Positions 27,884 through 38,845 are shown, counted from the stretch's first letter. The stretch is DNA of 64,000 bases from CAIXZV01 sp963697365 (GCA_963697365.1 CAVONT010000005.1:1-64000), one strand, 5' to 3'. The notes: generated from the sequence alone by a model not told the origin. A program made the numbers and translations.

Positions 27884-29193
27884 CTAGGAGCGCGGGATAG
27901 GCTCCTGCGCCTGTCGATCCGCGCAGGCTCCGCACCGGCGTCAACCACATGACGCCCGCGCCCGCGAGCGCGAACACCGGCGCGAGGAACGCGGCCGTCC
28001 GCAGTCCCAACGCCTCGGCGACCAGGCCGCCCGCGATCGTGCCGCCAAGCTGGGCAAGGACCATCGCCACGCGCACCGTCGCGTTCACGCGGCCCAGCTG
28101 GCGGTCGCCCACGCGGGCCTGGCGGACGGACACCTCGGTGACGTCGAAGATCGTGACGGCGGTGTCGCCGATGACCTGCTGGCCCAGCAGGAACGCCACC
28201 GCGACGATGGGCAGGCCGACCGGAGCCAGCGGGATGAGCAGGTTGCCGATGGCTGCGACCACCAGCGACCCGATGACGAGGCGGCCCAGGCCGTAGCGGC
28301 GGACGGCGCGCTCCGCCAGCAGGGCGCCGGCCAGCGACCCCAGGCCGCCGAGTGCTGCGATGACGCCGATGATCGCGGGATCCAGGTGCAGTTCGTCGGT
28401 GACGAAGAGCAGCCAGGTCGCGCCGAAGACGCCCCACATTGCCGCGAGTCCCATGACCCCTGCGAGCAGACCGCGCAGGACCGGGTCGTGCGCGACCACG
28501 CGCAGGCCCTCGGCGATCTCGTGGAGCACCGGCTCGCGGTCGGCGGCGGGCGGGGGAGGGGGCTCAGCCTGCCTGATCCCGCCGAGCAGCACCGCGGACA
28601 CGACGAACGAGATCGCGTCGAGCAGGATGGCGATCGGGGCGGTCAGCAGGTTCGACCAGGAACCCGGCGACGCCGAAGGCCGTGAACTCGACCGCTGCGG
28701 AGGTCGCCGTGAGCGCGCCGTTCGCGCGCACCAGCTCCGAGCGATCCACGATCGTGGGGAGGTAGGCGCGGTCGGCGACGTCGAAGAAGGTGGTCATCAC
28801 GGCGGCCAGCGCCGCGACCACGAACACCTGCGGCAGGGACAGCCAGCCGCCGATCGCCGCGACCGGGATCGAACCGAGCAGCACCGCGCGGACCAGGTCC
28901 GCCACGATCATCACGGGCCGCCGGCGGAGCCGGTCGACCCACGCGCCCACGACGAAGCCGACCAGCAGCGCGGCGACCAGCTCCAGCGCGCGCAGCGCGG
29001 CCACCTCGGCCGGACCGGCGGACAAGGTCAGGATCGCCACGAACGGCAGGGCGATCCGCGTCACGAACGACCCGAACACCGAAACGGTCGCGGCGCTCCA
29101 CAGGAGCAGGAAGGCGCGGTTGCGGCGCAGGCCGGGGCCGGGGGTCGCATCACCGGGGGGCGGGAGGGACTCGGCGACAGGCTCGAAGGTCAC
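27884..29193 (-). CDS. Major facilitator superfamily transporter, frameshifted
   Basis: About 435 residues if two extra bases are skipped, with GTG start at 29193 (reading VTFEPVAES). About ten to twelve hydrophobic helices; the MFS loop 2-3 signature is GAWVDRLRRRPVMIVADLVRA. An extra base at 28653 separates FGVAGFLV from NLLTAPIAILLDAISFVVSAV; a second near 27920 is proposed because without it the frame runs antisense through ftsY, while skipping it gives a stop at 27884. The type with FDVADRAYLPTIV and RANG resembles MFS-type exporters for drugs or macrolides. Substrate unknown. It interrupts the ftsY-ffh pair on the opposite strand. Confidence 0.75.
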
Positions 29194-29339
29194 CGGCCGA
29201 GGGTACCGTTCACGAGCATCTCGCCAAGGATCGCGTACACTTCTCGCGCCTCGGTGTCGCCAGAACCCGCGCACCACCCGCCCGGCGTCTGCCGCGCGGC
29301 CTGATCCACACCGTCAGTACCAAGGGTCCTCGCCCCCGC

Positions 29340-30674
<1,335 letters not shown>

Positions 30675-30694
30675 GCGCCGAGAGGAACACACCC

Positions 30695-32646
30695 ATGTCC
30701 GACCAGGATCCGACCCAGCCGATCGAGGTGCCGGTGGCCCCGGTGCCCGCGGTTCCGCCCGTCCCGCCGGCGTCCGACGCCACGCCGGTGTGCCGCCGGG
30801 TCCGCCGCTCCCGCCCGCACCGCCAGCGGAGGTCGCGGCGTACGCGGCACCCGAGGCGCCCGCCCCCAGCCGGTGACGGCTCCGGCTGCCCAGGAGCGGC
30901 AGCGGGCCCGTGCTCGCAGCCGCCGTGCCCGTGGAGCCGGTGTCCGCGTCGTCCGGCGCGCGCCCCGGCCGCTCCAGGATCAAGTGGGTCGCCGCCGGGC
31001 TCGTGACCCTGCTCGTCGCGGGCACGGTCGCGGCGGGAACGCTCGTTCTGACGTCGGACTCGGGCGACGCGTCCGTCCTCGCCTGGACGCCTGCCGATTC
31101 CGTCGCCTATGCCGAGCTCCGCCTCGATCTCCCGGGCAGCCAGGCCAAGGAGCTGCCGGCCCTGATGAAGGCCTTCCCGGGCTTCGAGGACCAGGCCGCG
31201 TTCCCGATCAAGTTCTCCGAGGTCATGGACCGCGTGACGGGTTCGGCGTCCGACGGGAAGGTCTCCTGGAAGAACGACATCGAGCCGTGGTTCGGCGGCC
31301 AGATTGGCGCCAGCGTGGGCCCGCTGCCAACCAGCACCGACGCGATCGACGTCCGCGCGCTCCTCCTGCTCTCCGTCAAGGACGAGGCGAAGGCGACGAC
31401 GTGGATCGAGGGCATGGTCAAGGCCGAGGGTGCCACCACGACCACCGAGACCGACGGCGATGTCACCATCACGCTGGTCACGCACCCGGGCCAGCCCGCG
31501 GAGATGGCCGACATGCAGCCGGCCTACGCCGTCATCGGCCCCGTGCTCGCCATGGGCGACCTCGACTCCGTGAAGGCGTCCATCGCCACCGACGGCAAGA
31601 ACGGCCTGCCCACCGACAGCCAGTTCAAGGAGGCCGAGGCGTCCGTCAGCGGCGACCGCCTGGCCTTTGCCTACCTCGACGCCGCGGCCGTCACCGACGC
31701 CGCTATGGACCTCGCCGGCGCCGTGGGCGAGATGCTCCCCGAGCTGCCCGCCACGATCACGGACATGCAGGTGCCGTGGGCCGTGATGGCGCTCCGTGCC
31801 GAGGACGGCTCATTCATCATCGACACCCGCTCGCCCCATGTGGCGGCGATGGGCGCCCCCAACAACAGCCCGTCCACGCTGCCAGGCGTGCTGCCTCCGA
31901 CCACCGTGTTCCTCGCTGAGGGCCACGACGTGGGTGAGGCGCTGGCCCGCACCAAGGACCAGCTCGCCTCCGAGCCGTCGCTCAAGGACGGCGTCAAGCA
32001 GGTCGAGGACGCGCTCCAGCTCCTGGGCGGCTTCGAAGCCGTGACCGGTTGGATGGGCGAGGCGGGTGTCGCGATCACGCTCGATGGCGACAAGGTCGCC
32101 GGCGGCCTGCTGGTGGCACCCACCGATGCCGCGGCAGCCGACCGCCTGTTCACCCAGCTCAATGGCTTCATCGCCCTCGCCGGCACCCAGGTGGGCGTCG
32201 CGGTGACCGAGGAGGACTACAAGGGCACCACGATCCATGTCCTCGAGGTCGGTGGCCTGGCGGCCATGGGCGGCGAGGCGCTTGGGGTGGGTGTCCCCGC
32301 CGATGCCACGCTCGCCTACGCGGTCACCGACGAGGTCGTCGTCATCGGCTACGGCACGGACTTCGTGAAGTCCGTCATCGACGCGAAGGACGGCGAGTCC
32401 CTCGCGGACCAGGACCGCTTCGCGGCGGCCCTCGCCCAGGCCGGGACGGAGCATGCCGCGCTCGTCTGGCTGGACATCGCCGCCGTGCGCGGCGCGGTCG
32501 AGTCGATGGTCCCCGCCGAGATGAAGACCGACTACGACAAGGAGCTCAAGCCGTACATCGTCGGCTTCGACTCCATGATCGGCACCACCACGCCCGGCGA
32601 GGAGATCGACGCCGGTACCCTCATCATCCGCACCACGGGCAGCTGA
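30695..32646 (+). CDS. DUF3352 family membrane-anchored protein, frameshifted N-terminus
   Basis: About 649 residues if two bases are skipped between about 30780 and 30915. A Pro-rich cytoplasmic N-terminus (MSDQDPTQPIEVPV...) leads to one transmembrane helix (KWVAAGLVTLLVAGTVAAG), then a large extracellular domain starting LAWTPADSVAYAELRLDLP and QAKELPALMKAFPGFEDQA, the DUF3352 pattern found in Actinobacteria and Chloroflexota. Repeating strands LAYAVTDEVVVIG and ALVWLDIAAVRG follow. Function unknown. The N-terminal linker is the only damaged part. Confidence 0.8.
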
Positions 32647-32740
32647 ACGCGCTCGCGCCAACGCCGCCCCTGAAATACCCTTCCAGCCAGCAGAACGCGG
32701 GCCCGGCCCAAGGGCCCGCCATGGAGGAGCACCGCACCAG

Positions 32741-32995
32741 ATGGCAGTCCGCATCCGCCTGACACGCGTCGGGGCCACGAAGCAGCCGACCTACCGGTTC
32801 GTCGTCGCCGACAGCCGCTCGGCTCGCGATGGCCGCGCGATCGACACGATCGGGCACTACAACCCCCGCACCGAGCCCGTGGAGGTCGTGGTCGACGAGG
32901 CCAAGGCCAAGGAGTGGATGGCGAAGGGCGCCCAGCCGTCCGACACCGTCCGCCGTCTCTTCAAGCAGGCCGGCATCCTCCCGGGCCACAAGTAG
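32741..32995 (+). CDS. rpsP: 30S ribosomal protein S16
   Basis: 84 residues. MAVRIRLTRVGATKQPTYR and VADSRSARDGRAIDTIGHYNP are diagnostic. First gene of the conserved rpsP-khpA-rimM-trmD-rplS run. GGAGG (32723) serves as RBS. Confidence 0.97.
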   Translation: MAVRIRLTRVGATKQPTYRFVVADSRSARDGRAIDTIGHYNPRTEPVEVVVDEAKAKEWMAKGAQPSDTVRRLFKQAGILPGHK

Positions 32996-33002
32996 GCCCG
33001 CG

Positions 33003-33242
33003 ATGGCAGCCGCAGACCTGGTTGAATACGTCGCCAAATCACTCGTCGACGACCCTGATGCCGTGACGGTCGAGGTGGTCAACGCCGAGGATGGGACGAT
33101 CATCGAGCTGCACGTGGCCGAGTCCGACATGGGCAAGGTCATCGGGCGCAACGGCAGCGTCGCCAAGGCGCTCCGCACGCTGCTCAAGGTGACGTCCGCC
33201 CGCACGGGCGAGCCGGTCACCCTCGAGATCCTGGACGCCTAG
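33003..33242 (+). CDS. khpA: KH-domain RNA-binding protein KhpA
   Basis: 79 residues, 7 bases after rpsP. A single KH domain with GKVIGRNG (the GxxG loop) and flanking strands IIELHVAESD and VTLEILD. KhpA, usually with KhpB/Jag, binds RNA and affects cell length and sRNA stability. Fixed position between rpsP and rimM. Confidence 0.93.
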   Translation: MAAADLVEYVAKSLVDDPDAVTVEVVNAEDGTIIELHVAESDMGKVIGRNGSVAKALRTLLKVTSARTGEPVTLEILDA

Positions 33243-33250
33243 AGGCCGCC

Positions 33251-34177
33251 ATGGCCCCGAAACGCACGGCAGGCGGCGCCGACACGGTGCCGCCGGCCTC
33301 CGTGTCCTCCGTGTCCCCGGTGGACGCGCCCGCAGACCCCGTCGCGATGCCCGCCCGCCTGACCGTCGCCCTTGTGCGCGGCCTGCGCGGGCTGCGCGGC
33401 CAGGTCCGCGTCGAGCTCCTCACGGACCGCCCCGAGGAGCGGTTCGCCGAGGGCGCCCGCCTGTACCTGGAAGGCACCCAGCAGGTCCTGACCGTGGCGG
33501 AGTCGTCTGCCGTGGCCGACGGTCCCGGCTGGTGGCTGCTCTTCAATGAGATCGGCTCCCGCGAGGCTGCCGATGCGCTCCGAGACCGCTACCTCGAGAT
33601 CGAGCCGCCCGTCGACGCGCGTGAGCCGGGACAGTGGTTCTTCCACGAGCTGATCGGCCTCAACGTCCGTTCGACGGAAGGCGAGGACCTGGGCACCGTC
33701 CAGGACATCTACCGGGCCGGTGGCGCGGAGGTGTTCGTCGTGCGTGGGCCGCGGGGCGAGATCGACATCCCGGGCGTCCGGGGCGTGGTCACCGAGCTCG
33801 CACCCGAACGAGGCGAGTTCATCGTGGACATGGCGGTGCTCGATCTCGACGCCCGACCCGTGGACGACGAGGACTACGTGCGCCCGAGGGACCGACGACC
33901 GAAGAAGCAGCCGAAGCCGAAGGGTCCGGCCCAACCGCCGAAGGGGACGCAGAACACGCCCAAGGGCGACGCCGGTGCCTCGAGCCCGAAGCACCCGAAG
34001 GGCGCGAAGGCCGACTCGCCCGCGAAGGCGGCCAAGCCCATCAAGGCGAAGCGGCCGAAGGCCGGCACGGGCACCTACACGCTGAGTCCCGAGGAGATCG
34101 CGGAGGCGATGGCGGCCGCGGGCCGCCCGATGCCTGTCATGCCACCGCCGGCGAAGCCCGAACCACCGCCCGACTGA
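33251..34177 (+). CDS. rimM: 16S rRNA processing protein RimM with long Lys/Pro-rich tail
   Basis: 308 residues versus about 170 usual. The N-terminal RimM barrel reads VALVRGLRGLRGQVRVELLTD; the PRC-barrel WFFHELIGLNVRSTEGEDLG and FVVRGPRGEIDIPGVRGVV binds S19 during 30S head assembly. Residues about 215-308 are an extra tail rich in Lys, Pro, Ala and Gly (for example RRPKKQPKPKGPAQPPKG), ending TLSPEEIAEAMAAAGRPMP. Tail function unknown; RNA contact is an inference from charge. Confidence 0.92.
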   Translation: MAPKRTAGGADTVPPASVSSVSPVDAPADPVAMPARLTVALVRGLRGLRGQVRVELLTDRPEERFAEGARLYLEGTQQVLTVAESSAVADGPGWWLLFNEIGSREAADALRDRYLEIEPPVDAREPGQWFFHELIGLNVRSTEGEDLGTVQDIYRAGGAEVFVVRGPRGEIDIPGVRGVVTELAPERGEFIVDMAVLDLDARPVDDEDYVRPRDRRPKKQPKPKGPAQPPKGTQNTPKGDAGASSPKHPKGAKADSPAKAAKPIKAKRPKAGTGTYTLSPEEIAEAMAAAGRPMPVMPPPAKPEPPPD

Positions 34178-34180
34178 CCG

Positions 34181-34930
34181 ATGGCGCTCGAGGTCGACGT
34201 CCTCACCCTCTTCCCGGCCATGGTCGAGGGGCCGCTCCGGGAGAGCATTCCCGGCCGGATCCTCGACTCGGGACTCGCGACCGTGCGCGTGCACGACCTG
34301 CGTGCCTGGGGCCTCGGGAAGCACAGGACGGTCGACGACTACACGTACGGCGGGGGAGCGGGGATGGTCCTGCGCCCCGACGTCGTCGCCGCCGCCCTGG
34401 GCGCCCTCCGCCGTCCCGACTCCACGGTCATCCTGATGGACCCGGCAGGCCGGACCTTCCGCCAGGGCGTCGCCCAAGACCTCGCTGCGCGCACGCACCT
34501 CGTCTTCCTCTGTCCCCGCTACGAGGGCGTCGACGACCGCGTCCGCTCGATGGTGGACCTCGAGCTGTCCATCGGCGACTACGTCCTCACCGGCGGCGAG
34601 CTGGCGGCGCTGGTGATCCTCGACGCGGTGATCCGGCTGCTGCCGGGCGCGATCGATGCGGCATCCACGGGGGAGGAGTCATTCGCGGACGGATTGCTCG
34701 AGTACCCGCAGTTCACCCGCCCCGCGGAGTTCGACGGGCTGGCCGTGCCGGCCGTCCTCGTGTCGGGCCACCACGAGCGGGTCCGGCGCTGGAGGCTCAA
34801 GGAGTCCCTGCGGCGGACCATGGAGCGGCGGCCGGAGCTGCTCGAGGGGCGATCGATGTCGAAGGAGGAGGGCAAGCTCCTCGGGGAGATCCGGGCCGAG
34901 GAGGCGTCCGGGCCTGACACGCCCGCCTGA
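34181..34930 (+). CDS. trmD: tRNA (guanine37-N1)-methyltransferase
   Basis: 249 residues. SPOUT-fold enzyme making m1G37, which prevents +1 frameshifting. Motifs: VDVLTLFPAMVEGPL, VDDYTYGGGAGMVL, FLCPRYEGVDDRV and the trefoil-knot SIGDYVLTGGELAAL. LEYPQFTRP is the C-terminal tRNA-binding lead. Three bases after rimM. Its stop lies within the rplS promoter region. Confidence 0.97.
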   Translation: MALEVDVLTLFPAMVEGPLRESIPGRILDSGLATVRVHDLRAWGLGKHRTVDDYTYGGGAGMVLRPDVVAAALGALRRPDSTVILMDPAGRTFRQGVAQDLAARTHLVFLCPRYEGVDDRVRSMVDLELSIGDYVLTGGELAALVILDAVIRLLPGAIDAASTGEESFADGLLEYPQFTRPAEFDGLAVPAVLVSGHHERVRRWRLKESLRRTMERRPELLEGRSMSKEEGKLLGEIRAEEASGPDTPA

Positions 34931-34942
34931 GCATGCTATCCT
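34914..34942 (+). promoter_or_regulatory. Sigma-70-type promoter for rplS
   Basis: CTGACA (34914-34919), a 17-base spacer and TATCCT (34937-34942), with TGC directly before the -10 (extended -10). Lies across the trmD stop and 94 bases before the rplS GTG. The best promoter match in the window. Confidence 0.7.
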
Positions 34943-35035
34943 CCGCCGTCGGCCCCGCCGCTGTGTGACTGGCCGCCCCGGAACCGTGACCACCGCAGCC
35001 GCCGCTGCCGACGACCGAACAAGGATCCACCAACC

Positions 35036-35377
35036 GTGAACGTGCTCAACGAGATCGTGCAGGACCAGCTGCGCACCGACCTCCCGGCCATCGTCCCGGG
35101 CGACACCGTCAAGGTGTCTGCGAAGGTCGTCGAGGGCAACCGCGAGCGCATCCAGGTCTTCGAGGGCATCGTGATGCGCATGCGCAATGCCGGTATCGCC
35201 TCGACGATCACCGTCCGCCGCATCGCGTCGGGTGTCGGCGTGGAGCGCAGCTTCAAGCTCAACAGCCCGCGCATCGAGAAGATCGAGGTCGTCCGCCACG
35301 GCCAGGTCCGTCGCGCGAAGCTGTACTTCCTGCGCAACCGCGTCGGCAAGGCCGCGACGCTCCGCGAGCGCCGCTAG
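35036..35377 (+). CDS. rplS: 50S ribosomal protein L19
   Basis: 113 residues, GTG start. FVEG-type core IQVFEGIVMRMRNAG, ITVRRIASGVGVERSF and the C-terminal VRRAKLYFLRNRVGKAATLRER are canonical for L19. Own promoter upstream and terminator downstream make it an independent unit. Confidence 0.97.
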   Translation: MNVLNEIVQDQLRTDLPAIVPGDTVKVSAKVVEGNRERIQVFEGIVMRMRNAGIASTITVRRIASGVGVERSFKLNSPRIEKIEVVRHGQVRRAKLYFLRNRVGKAATLRERR

Positions 35378-35417
35378 CCTGCGGCGGGCCTCGAGTCCGC
35401 CTCGCGCCAAGCCACGC

Positions 35418-35440
35418 GACCCCCGCCTGATGCGGGGGTC
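35418..35440 (+). terminator. Hairpin terminator after rplS
   Basis: Perfect 9-bp stem GACCCCCGC / GCGGGGGTC with a 5-base loop, 40 bases after the rplS stop. Followed by GTGCC rather than a T-run, so termination may be weak or factor-assisted. Confidence 0.6.
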
Positions 35441-35519
35441 GTGCCATGTCCGGGCCATGAGCGTTGTAGCCTGTGCAGGACAGGCGGCGATCCGACCGCC
35501 CCCAGGAGGGTTGCATCCC

Positions 35520-36056
35520 GTGGCTGAGCTCAAGACCGCCCACCTCGTGCTGATGGGCTTCTCCGAGGAGTTGATTGCCCGGAGCGTCCTCCAGTTGGTC
35601 AAGGAGGAGGCCGACGAGAAGGTCTTCACGCTGCTGGACTGGGCGCTGGCGACCAAGGACAGCGATGGCGAGGTCAAGCTCGAGGGCGACAAGGGGAAGG
35701 ACCCCGGCGCGACGCGCGGCGGGCTCTTCGGCGGCGCCCTGGGTGTGCTCCTGGTCGCGGCCGGCCCGGTCGGCCTTGGCGCCGTGGCGGTCGGGGCCGG
35801 TATCGGTGCGGTGACAGCGGCCATGCGCGACAGCGGCATCCAGGACAAGGACCTCAAGGCCGTGGGTGGTCTGATGCGCGATGGCCGCAGTGGCCTCATC
35901 GTGGCGATCGAGCCCGGCGACGTGGACGCTTGGAACACCTTCGTGAGCAAGAACACCGAGTTCCACGCTGCGCAGCCGGTGCTCCACATCGACATCTCGC
36001 CGGACCACACCTTCGAGCAGGCGATCGAGGAGTACCAGGCCGCCCACCAGGGCTGA
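35520..36056 (+). CDS. DUF1269-type membrane-associated protein
   Basis: 178 residues from GTG 35520 with AGGAGG upstream. N-terminal domain HLVLMGFSEELIARSVLQLV; then a Gly/Ala hydrophobic hairpin (RGGLFGGALGVLLVAAGPVG, GAVAVGAGIGAVTAA) like the glycine-zipper core of DUF1269; then SGIQDKDLKAVGGLM and a C-terminal strand GLIVAIEPGDVDAW. Such proteins are thought to be stress-related; no catalytic site. Stands alone between rplS and phzF. Confidence 0.7.
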   Translation: MAELKTAHLVLMGFSEELIARSVLQLVKEEADEKVFTLLDWALATKDSDGEVKLEGDKGKDPGATRGGLFGGALGVLLVAAGPVGLGAVAVGAGIGAVTAAMRDSGIQDKDLKAVGGLMRDGRSGLIVAIEPGDVDAWNTFVSKNTEFHAAQPVLHIDISPDHTFEQAIEEYQAAHQG

Positions 36057-36299
36057 TCCCGAGCTGTCGCGGGGGAGTCTGCCGCGCGACGCTTCCTGCG
36101 CGCCACGTCTTCCGCCGGCCTGCCCCGCTGAACCCGCTGGGAGTCAGGGGCCGGCCGTCCGTGCGCAGGACGTGCAGCGAAGTCGAGTTGGTCGCACATC
36201 CGCTGCACGGCGCACGCCCTGGTGACTCCGGGCTGGGTCAGCGCCACGCGGACGCGGGACATCCAGCGGTCGCGGGCTGGTGGGCGCCTCCCGCCGGTG

Positions 36300-37133
36300 C
36301 TAGATCGAGACCGTCCCTCGGACAACGCTGACCGTCCGGCCGCCGGTCCAGACGGAGCCGTCAGCGTCCCGGGTGATCGAGACACGGCCCGCCCGCCCGA
36401 CCGCGGCACCCTGGCTGGCCGTGTACGGAGCCGTCAGAAGACCCCTCGCGAGGAGCCAGCCTGCCACCGACGCGTTGAGGCTGCCGGTCACCGGGTCCTC
36501 GACCACGTAGCCGTTCTGCGGGTACAGCGCGCGCAGCTCGACGGCAGCCTCGTTGCCTGTCGGGTGGAGCCCCACCAGCCCGAGGTCGAGGAACACGTCG
36601 CCCGGCACGATGTCCAGCACGGCCTGCGCGTCGCGCAGCAGGACGGCGACCCAGCCCGGGCCGTTGTCGACCCACTGGGCGTCGAGGATGTCGGCCCGGA
36701 CCAGCCCGATGGAGGCGGCGATGCGCACGACCAGCTCCTCGTCGACGTCGCCCGAGCGGATCAGCGGCGGGGCGGCGAATGCGAGCGTTCCATCATCGCC
36801 CTGCCGTATTTCAACAAGCCCGGCGCCGCATGCCTGGACGATCACCCCTGCACGCTGGGGTCGCCCGCCTGCCTCGAGCCACGCGTGGCAGGTGCCCAGC
36901 GTCGGATGGCCCGCGAACGGGAGCTCGTCGTCCGGCGTGAAGATGCGAACCCGGTAGTCGGCGGCGGCGTCGTCGGGCGGCAGCACGAACGTCGTCTCGG
37001 AGAGGTTGGTCCAGCGGGCGAAGCGGCGCATCTCGCGGGTCGAGAGACCGGTGGCATCGAGGACCACGGCGAGCGGGTTCCCGAGGCCCGGTCCCGTGGT
37101 GAAGACGTCCACTTGGGCGAAGGGTCGGTCCAT
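36300..37133 (-). CDS. PhzF family isomerase/epimerase-like protein
   Basis: 277 residues from ATG 37133. PhzF fold, a diaminopimelate-epimerase relative. FAQVDVFTTGPGLGNPLAVVLD opens the protein; NLSETTFVLPP carries the catalytic Glu; FAGHPTLGTCHAWLE and GYVVEDPVTGSLNASVAGWL are the other conserved blocks. Substrate unknown: family members range from phenazine synthesis to uncharacterised isomerases, and no phenazine genes are nearby. Divergent from rnhB across 68 bases. Confidence 0.9.
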   Translation of the reverse strand: MDRPFAQVDVFTTGPGLGNPLAVVLDATGLSTREMRRFARWTNLSETTFVLPPDDAAADYRVRIFTPDDELPFAGHPTLGTCHAWLEAGGRPQRAGVIVQACGAGLVEIRQGDDGTLAFAAPPLIRSGDVDEELVVRIAASIGLVRADILDAQWVDNGPGWVAVLLRDAQAVLDIVPGDVFLDLGLVGLHPTGNEAAVELRALYPQNGYVVEDPVTGSLNASVAGWLLARGLLTAPYTASQGAAVGRAGRVSITRDADGSVWTGGRTVSVVRGTVSI

Positions 37134-37201
37134 CCGGCAAGTCTGCCACGCCACGGCCACCGCGCCACGCCTGCCGACCCGCCGCGCTACGCTGTCCCGC
37201 G

Positions 37202-37945
37202 ATGGCCGTGATCGTCCCCACCCTCCGCTACGAGCGCCCCCTCTGGACCGAGGGCAAGACGCGGATCGTGGGTGTCGACGAGGTCGGGGTCGCGCCCACG
37301 TGCGGGGCCGTCGTGGCGGCAGCGGTGATCATGCCGGTCAACTGCAAGCGGATCGAGGGCGTCCGTGACTCGAAGACCCTGTCCGCCCTCCAGCGCGACC
37401 GGCTCGCCCCGGTGATCCGCCGGCGCGCGGTGGTGATAGGGGTCGGGGCGGCGTCGGTGGCCGAGATCGACCAGCTCAACATCTACCACGCCACCCACCT
37501 CGCGATGCGCCGGGCGATCGCGCGCCTCGGTGGTCACGACCACGTCCTGGTCGACGGCAACCGGATCGCGAACTTCGAGCGGCACGTTGGCCCGTACACG
37601 GCGATCGTGGACGGCGACGCCAAGGTGTACTCGATCGCGTGCGCGTCGGTGGTGGCCAAGACCGTCCGTGATCGGATGATGGGCAACCTTGCCGTCCGGT
37701 ACCCCGAGTACGGCTGGGAGCGCAACCAGGGATACGCAACGCGAGAGCACCGCGATGCGATCCGGGCCTTCGGCCTGACGCCGCACCACCGGCGCTCCTT
37801 CCAGGCCCTGCATGTGCTCCTCGCGGGCGACCAGCTGGCCCTGTTCGGCGCCGTCGACGAAGCGGGTGAGAGCGAGGCCCAGGACCTCGCGCCCGACGAC
37901 GCCGACGTGCTGGCAGCGGAGGCGTTCGCCGCCGCGGTCTCATGA
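37202..37945 (+). CDS. rnhB: Ribonuclease HII with altered GRG motif
   Basis: 247 residues. RNase HII removes ribonucleotides from DNA and RNA primers. The DE pair is D26-E27 in VGVDEVGVAPTCGAVVAAAV; the canonical sequence there is GxDEAGRGPLAGPVVAAAV, so the Gly-Arg-Gly motif that reads the RNA-DNA junction is Gly-Val-Ala. The other catalytic acids appear kept (LVDGNRI and AKTVRDRMM). SKTLSALQRDRLAP and YPEYGWERNQGYATREHRDAI are standard. A 35-residue acidic tail follows. Confidence 0.9.
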   Translation: MAVIVPTLRYERPLWTEGKTRIVGVDEVGVAPTCGAVVAAAVIMPVNCKRIEGVRDSKTLSALQRDRLAPVIRRRAVVIGVGAASVAEIDQLNIYHATHLAMRRAIARLGGHDHVLVDGNRIANFERHVGPYTAIVDGDAKVYSIACASVVAKTVRDRMMGNLAVRYPEYGWERNQGYATREHRDAIRAFGLTPHHRRSFQALHVLLAGDQLALFGAVDEAGESEAQDLAPDDADVLAAEAFAAAVS

Positions 37946-38409
37946 TGCGCCGCACGGTGGCGCTCCACCTCGTGCCGCTGGTCGTGGCCCTGCTTGCTGC
38001 CGGGTGCGGCCCATGGCCGTCCACTCCGTCGGTCACCCTGGCCTCCGGACAGCTCGGCGACAGCTCGTGGAGCCTGGTCCTCGAGGACGCCGATGACGGC
38101 GTGTGCCTGGAGGTGGTGTTCCCGCCCGAGGCATCCGGCGTGTGTCCTGGCGAGGGCGGGTCCTTCGGGATCAACGTGTTCGACGATCCCGGCGGGAACG
38201 GCAGCATCCTGATCGCGCAGGTTGACGACCGGACGATGGTCGAGGGCGACGTGACGTTCGACCTCCGCCCTGGGGCACCGGTGCGCATCGTCGACGTGGG
38301 CCAGTACGGGCGACTTGCGGTTGCCGCCATCGAGGGTGACCAGCAGCCGCTCTCGGTCGTGCTGCGGAACGCCGACAGGACCAGCACGCAGACCATCGAC
38401 GTCCCGTAA
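37942..38409 (+). CDS. Predicted lipoprotein, function unknown
   Basis: 155 residues, overlapping rnhB by four bases. A basic start (MMRRTVALH), hydrophobic core and lipobox LLAAGC give a type II signal peptide, the substrate of LspA encoded at 2.3 kb. The mature part is a small beta-rich domain (SLVLEDADDGVCLEVVF, FGINVFDDPGG, LSVVLRNADRT) with two Cys. No family recognised. Confidence 0.7.
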   Translation: MMRRTVALHLVPLVVALLAAGCGPWPSTPSVTLASGQLGDSSWSLVLEDADDGVCLEVVFPPEASGVCPGEGGSFGINVFDDPGGNGSILIAQVDDRTMVEGDVTFDLRPGAPVRIVDVGQYGRLAVAAIEGDQQPLSVVLRNADRTSTQTIDVP

Positions 38410-38443
38410 GCCGCGGGTAAGTCGAGGGCGTCATCGTGGGGGC

Positions 38444-38845
38444 ATGCAGCGCCGGACGACAACCGCCGCACAGCTCGCCGGCGACATGGCCGAGGACGAG
38501 GTGGCTGGCCGCCTCGAGCAGGCAGGCTGGACGATCCTCGGGCGGAACGTGCGAGTCGGGCGGTCAGAGCTGGACATCGTGGCGGTGGATCCGGGGCCGG
38601 CCCCGGCACTGGTCGTGGTGGAGGTGCGCTGGCGGAACCGACGCGACTTCGGTCTGGCGGAGGAGTCGCTCGACCACCGCAAGCGGGCGGCGTTGCGGCG
38701 CGCCATCGGCACACTGCTGGAGGCTGGGTCGCTTCCCGATGGTGCCCGGCTGCCCCCGCTGCCCTTGCGTGTGGACCTGGTCGCGGTCGATCCGGCACCC
38801 TCAGGCGAACTCTCCGTCCGACACCACCGTGCGGTGCGGCCCTGA
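38444..38845 (+). CDS. yraN: UPF0102 (YraN) family endonuclease-like protein
   Basis: 133 residues from ATG 38444. AEDEVAGRLEQAGWTILGRN, then VGRSELDIVAVDPG and VVVEVRWRNRRDFG form the restriction-endonuclease-like fold (E...D...ExK-type acids, here E-L-D and E-V-R). YraN commonly follows rnhB. Role unknown, possibly DNA processing. The catalytic Lys of ExK appears as Arg. Confidence 0.85.
   Translation: MQRRTTTAAQLAGDMAEDEVAGRLEQAGWTILGRNVRVGRSELDIVAVDPGPAPALVVVEVRWRNRRDFGLAEESLDHRKRAALRRAIGTLLEAGSLPDGARLPPLPLRVDLVAVDPAPSGELSVRHHRAVRP

Noticed and set aside
36057..36299. Possible small gene between the DUF1269-like gene and phzF
   Set aside because: Open frames exist on both strands but none has an RBS, a recognisable motif or codon structure that differs from shadows; treated as intergenic.
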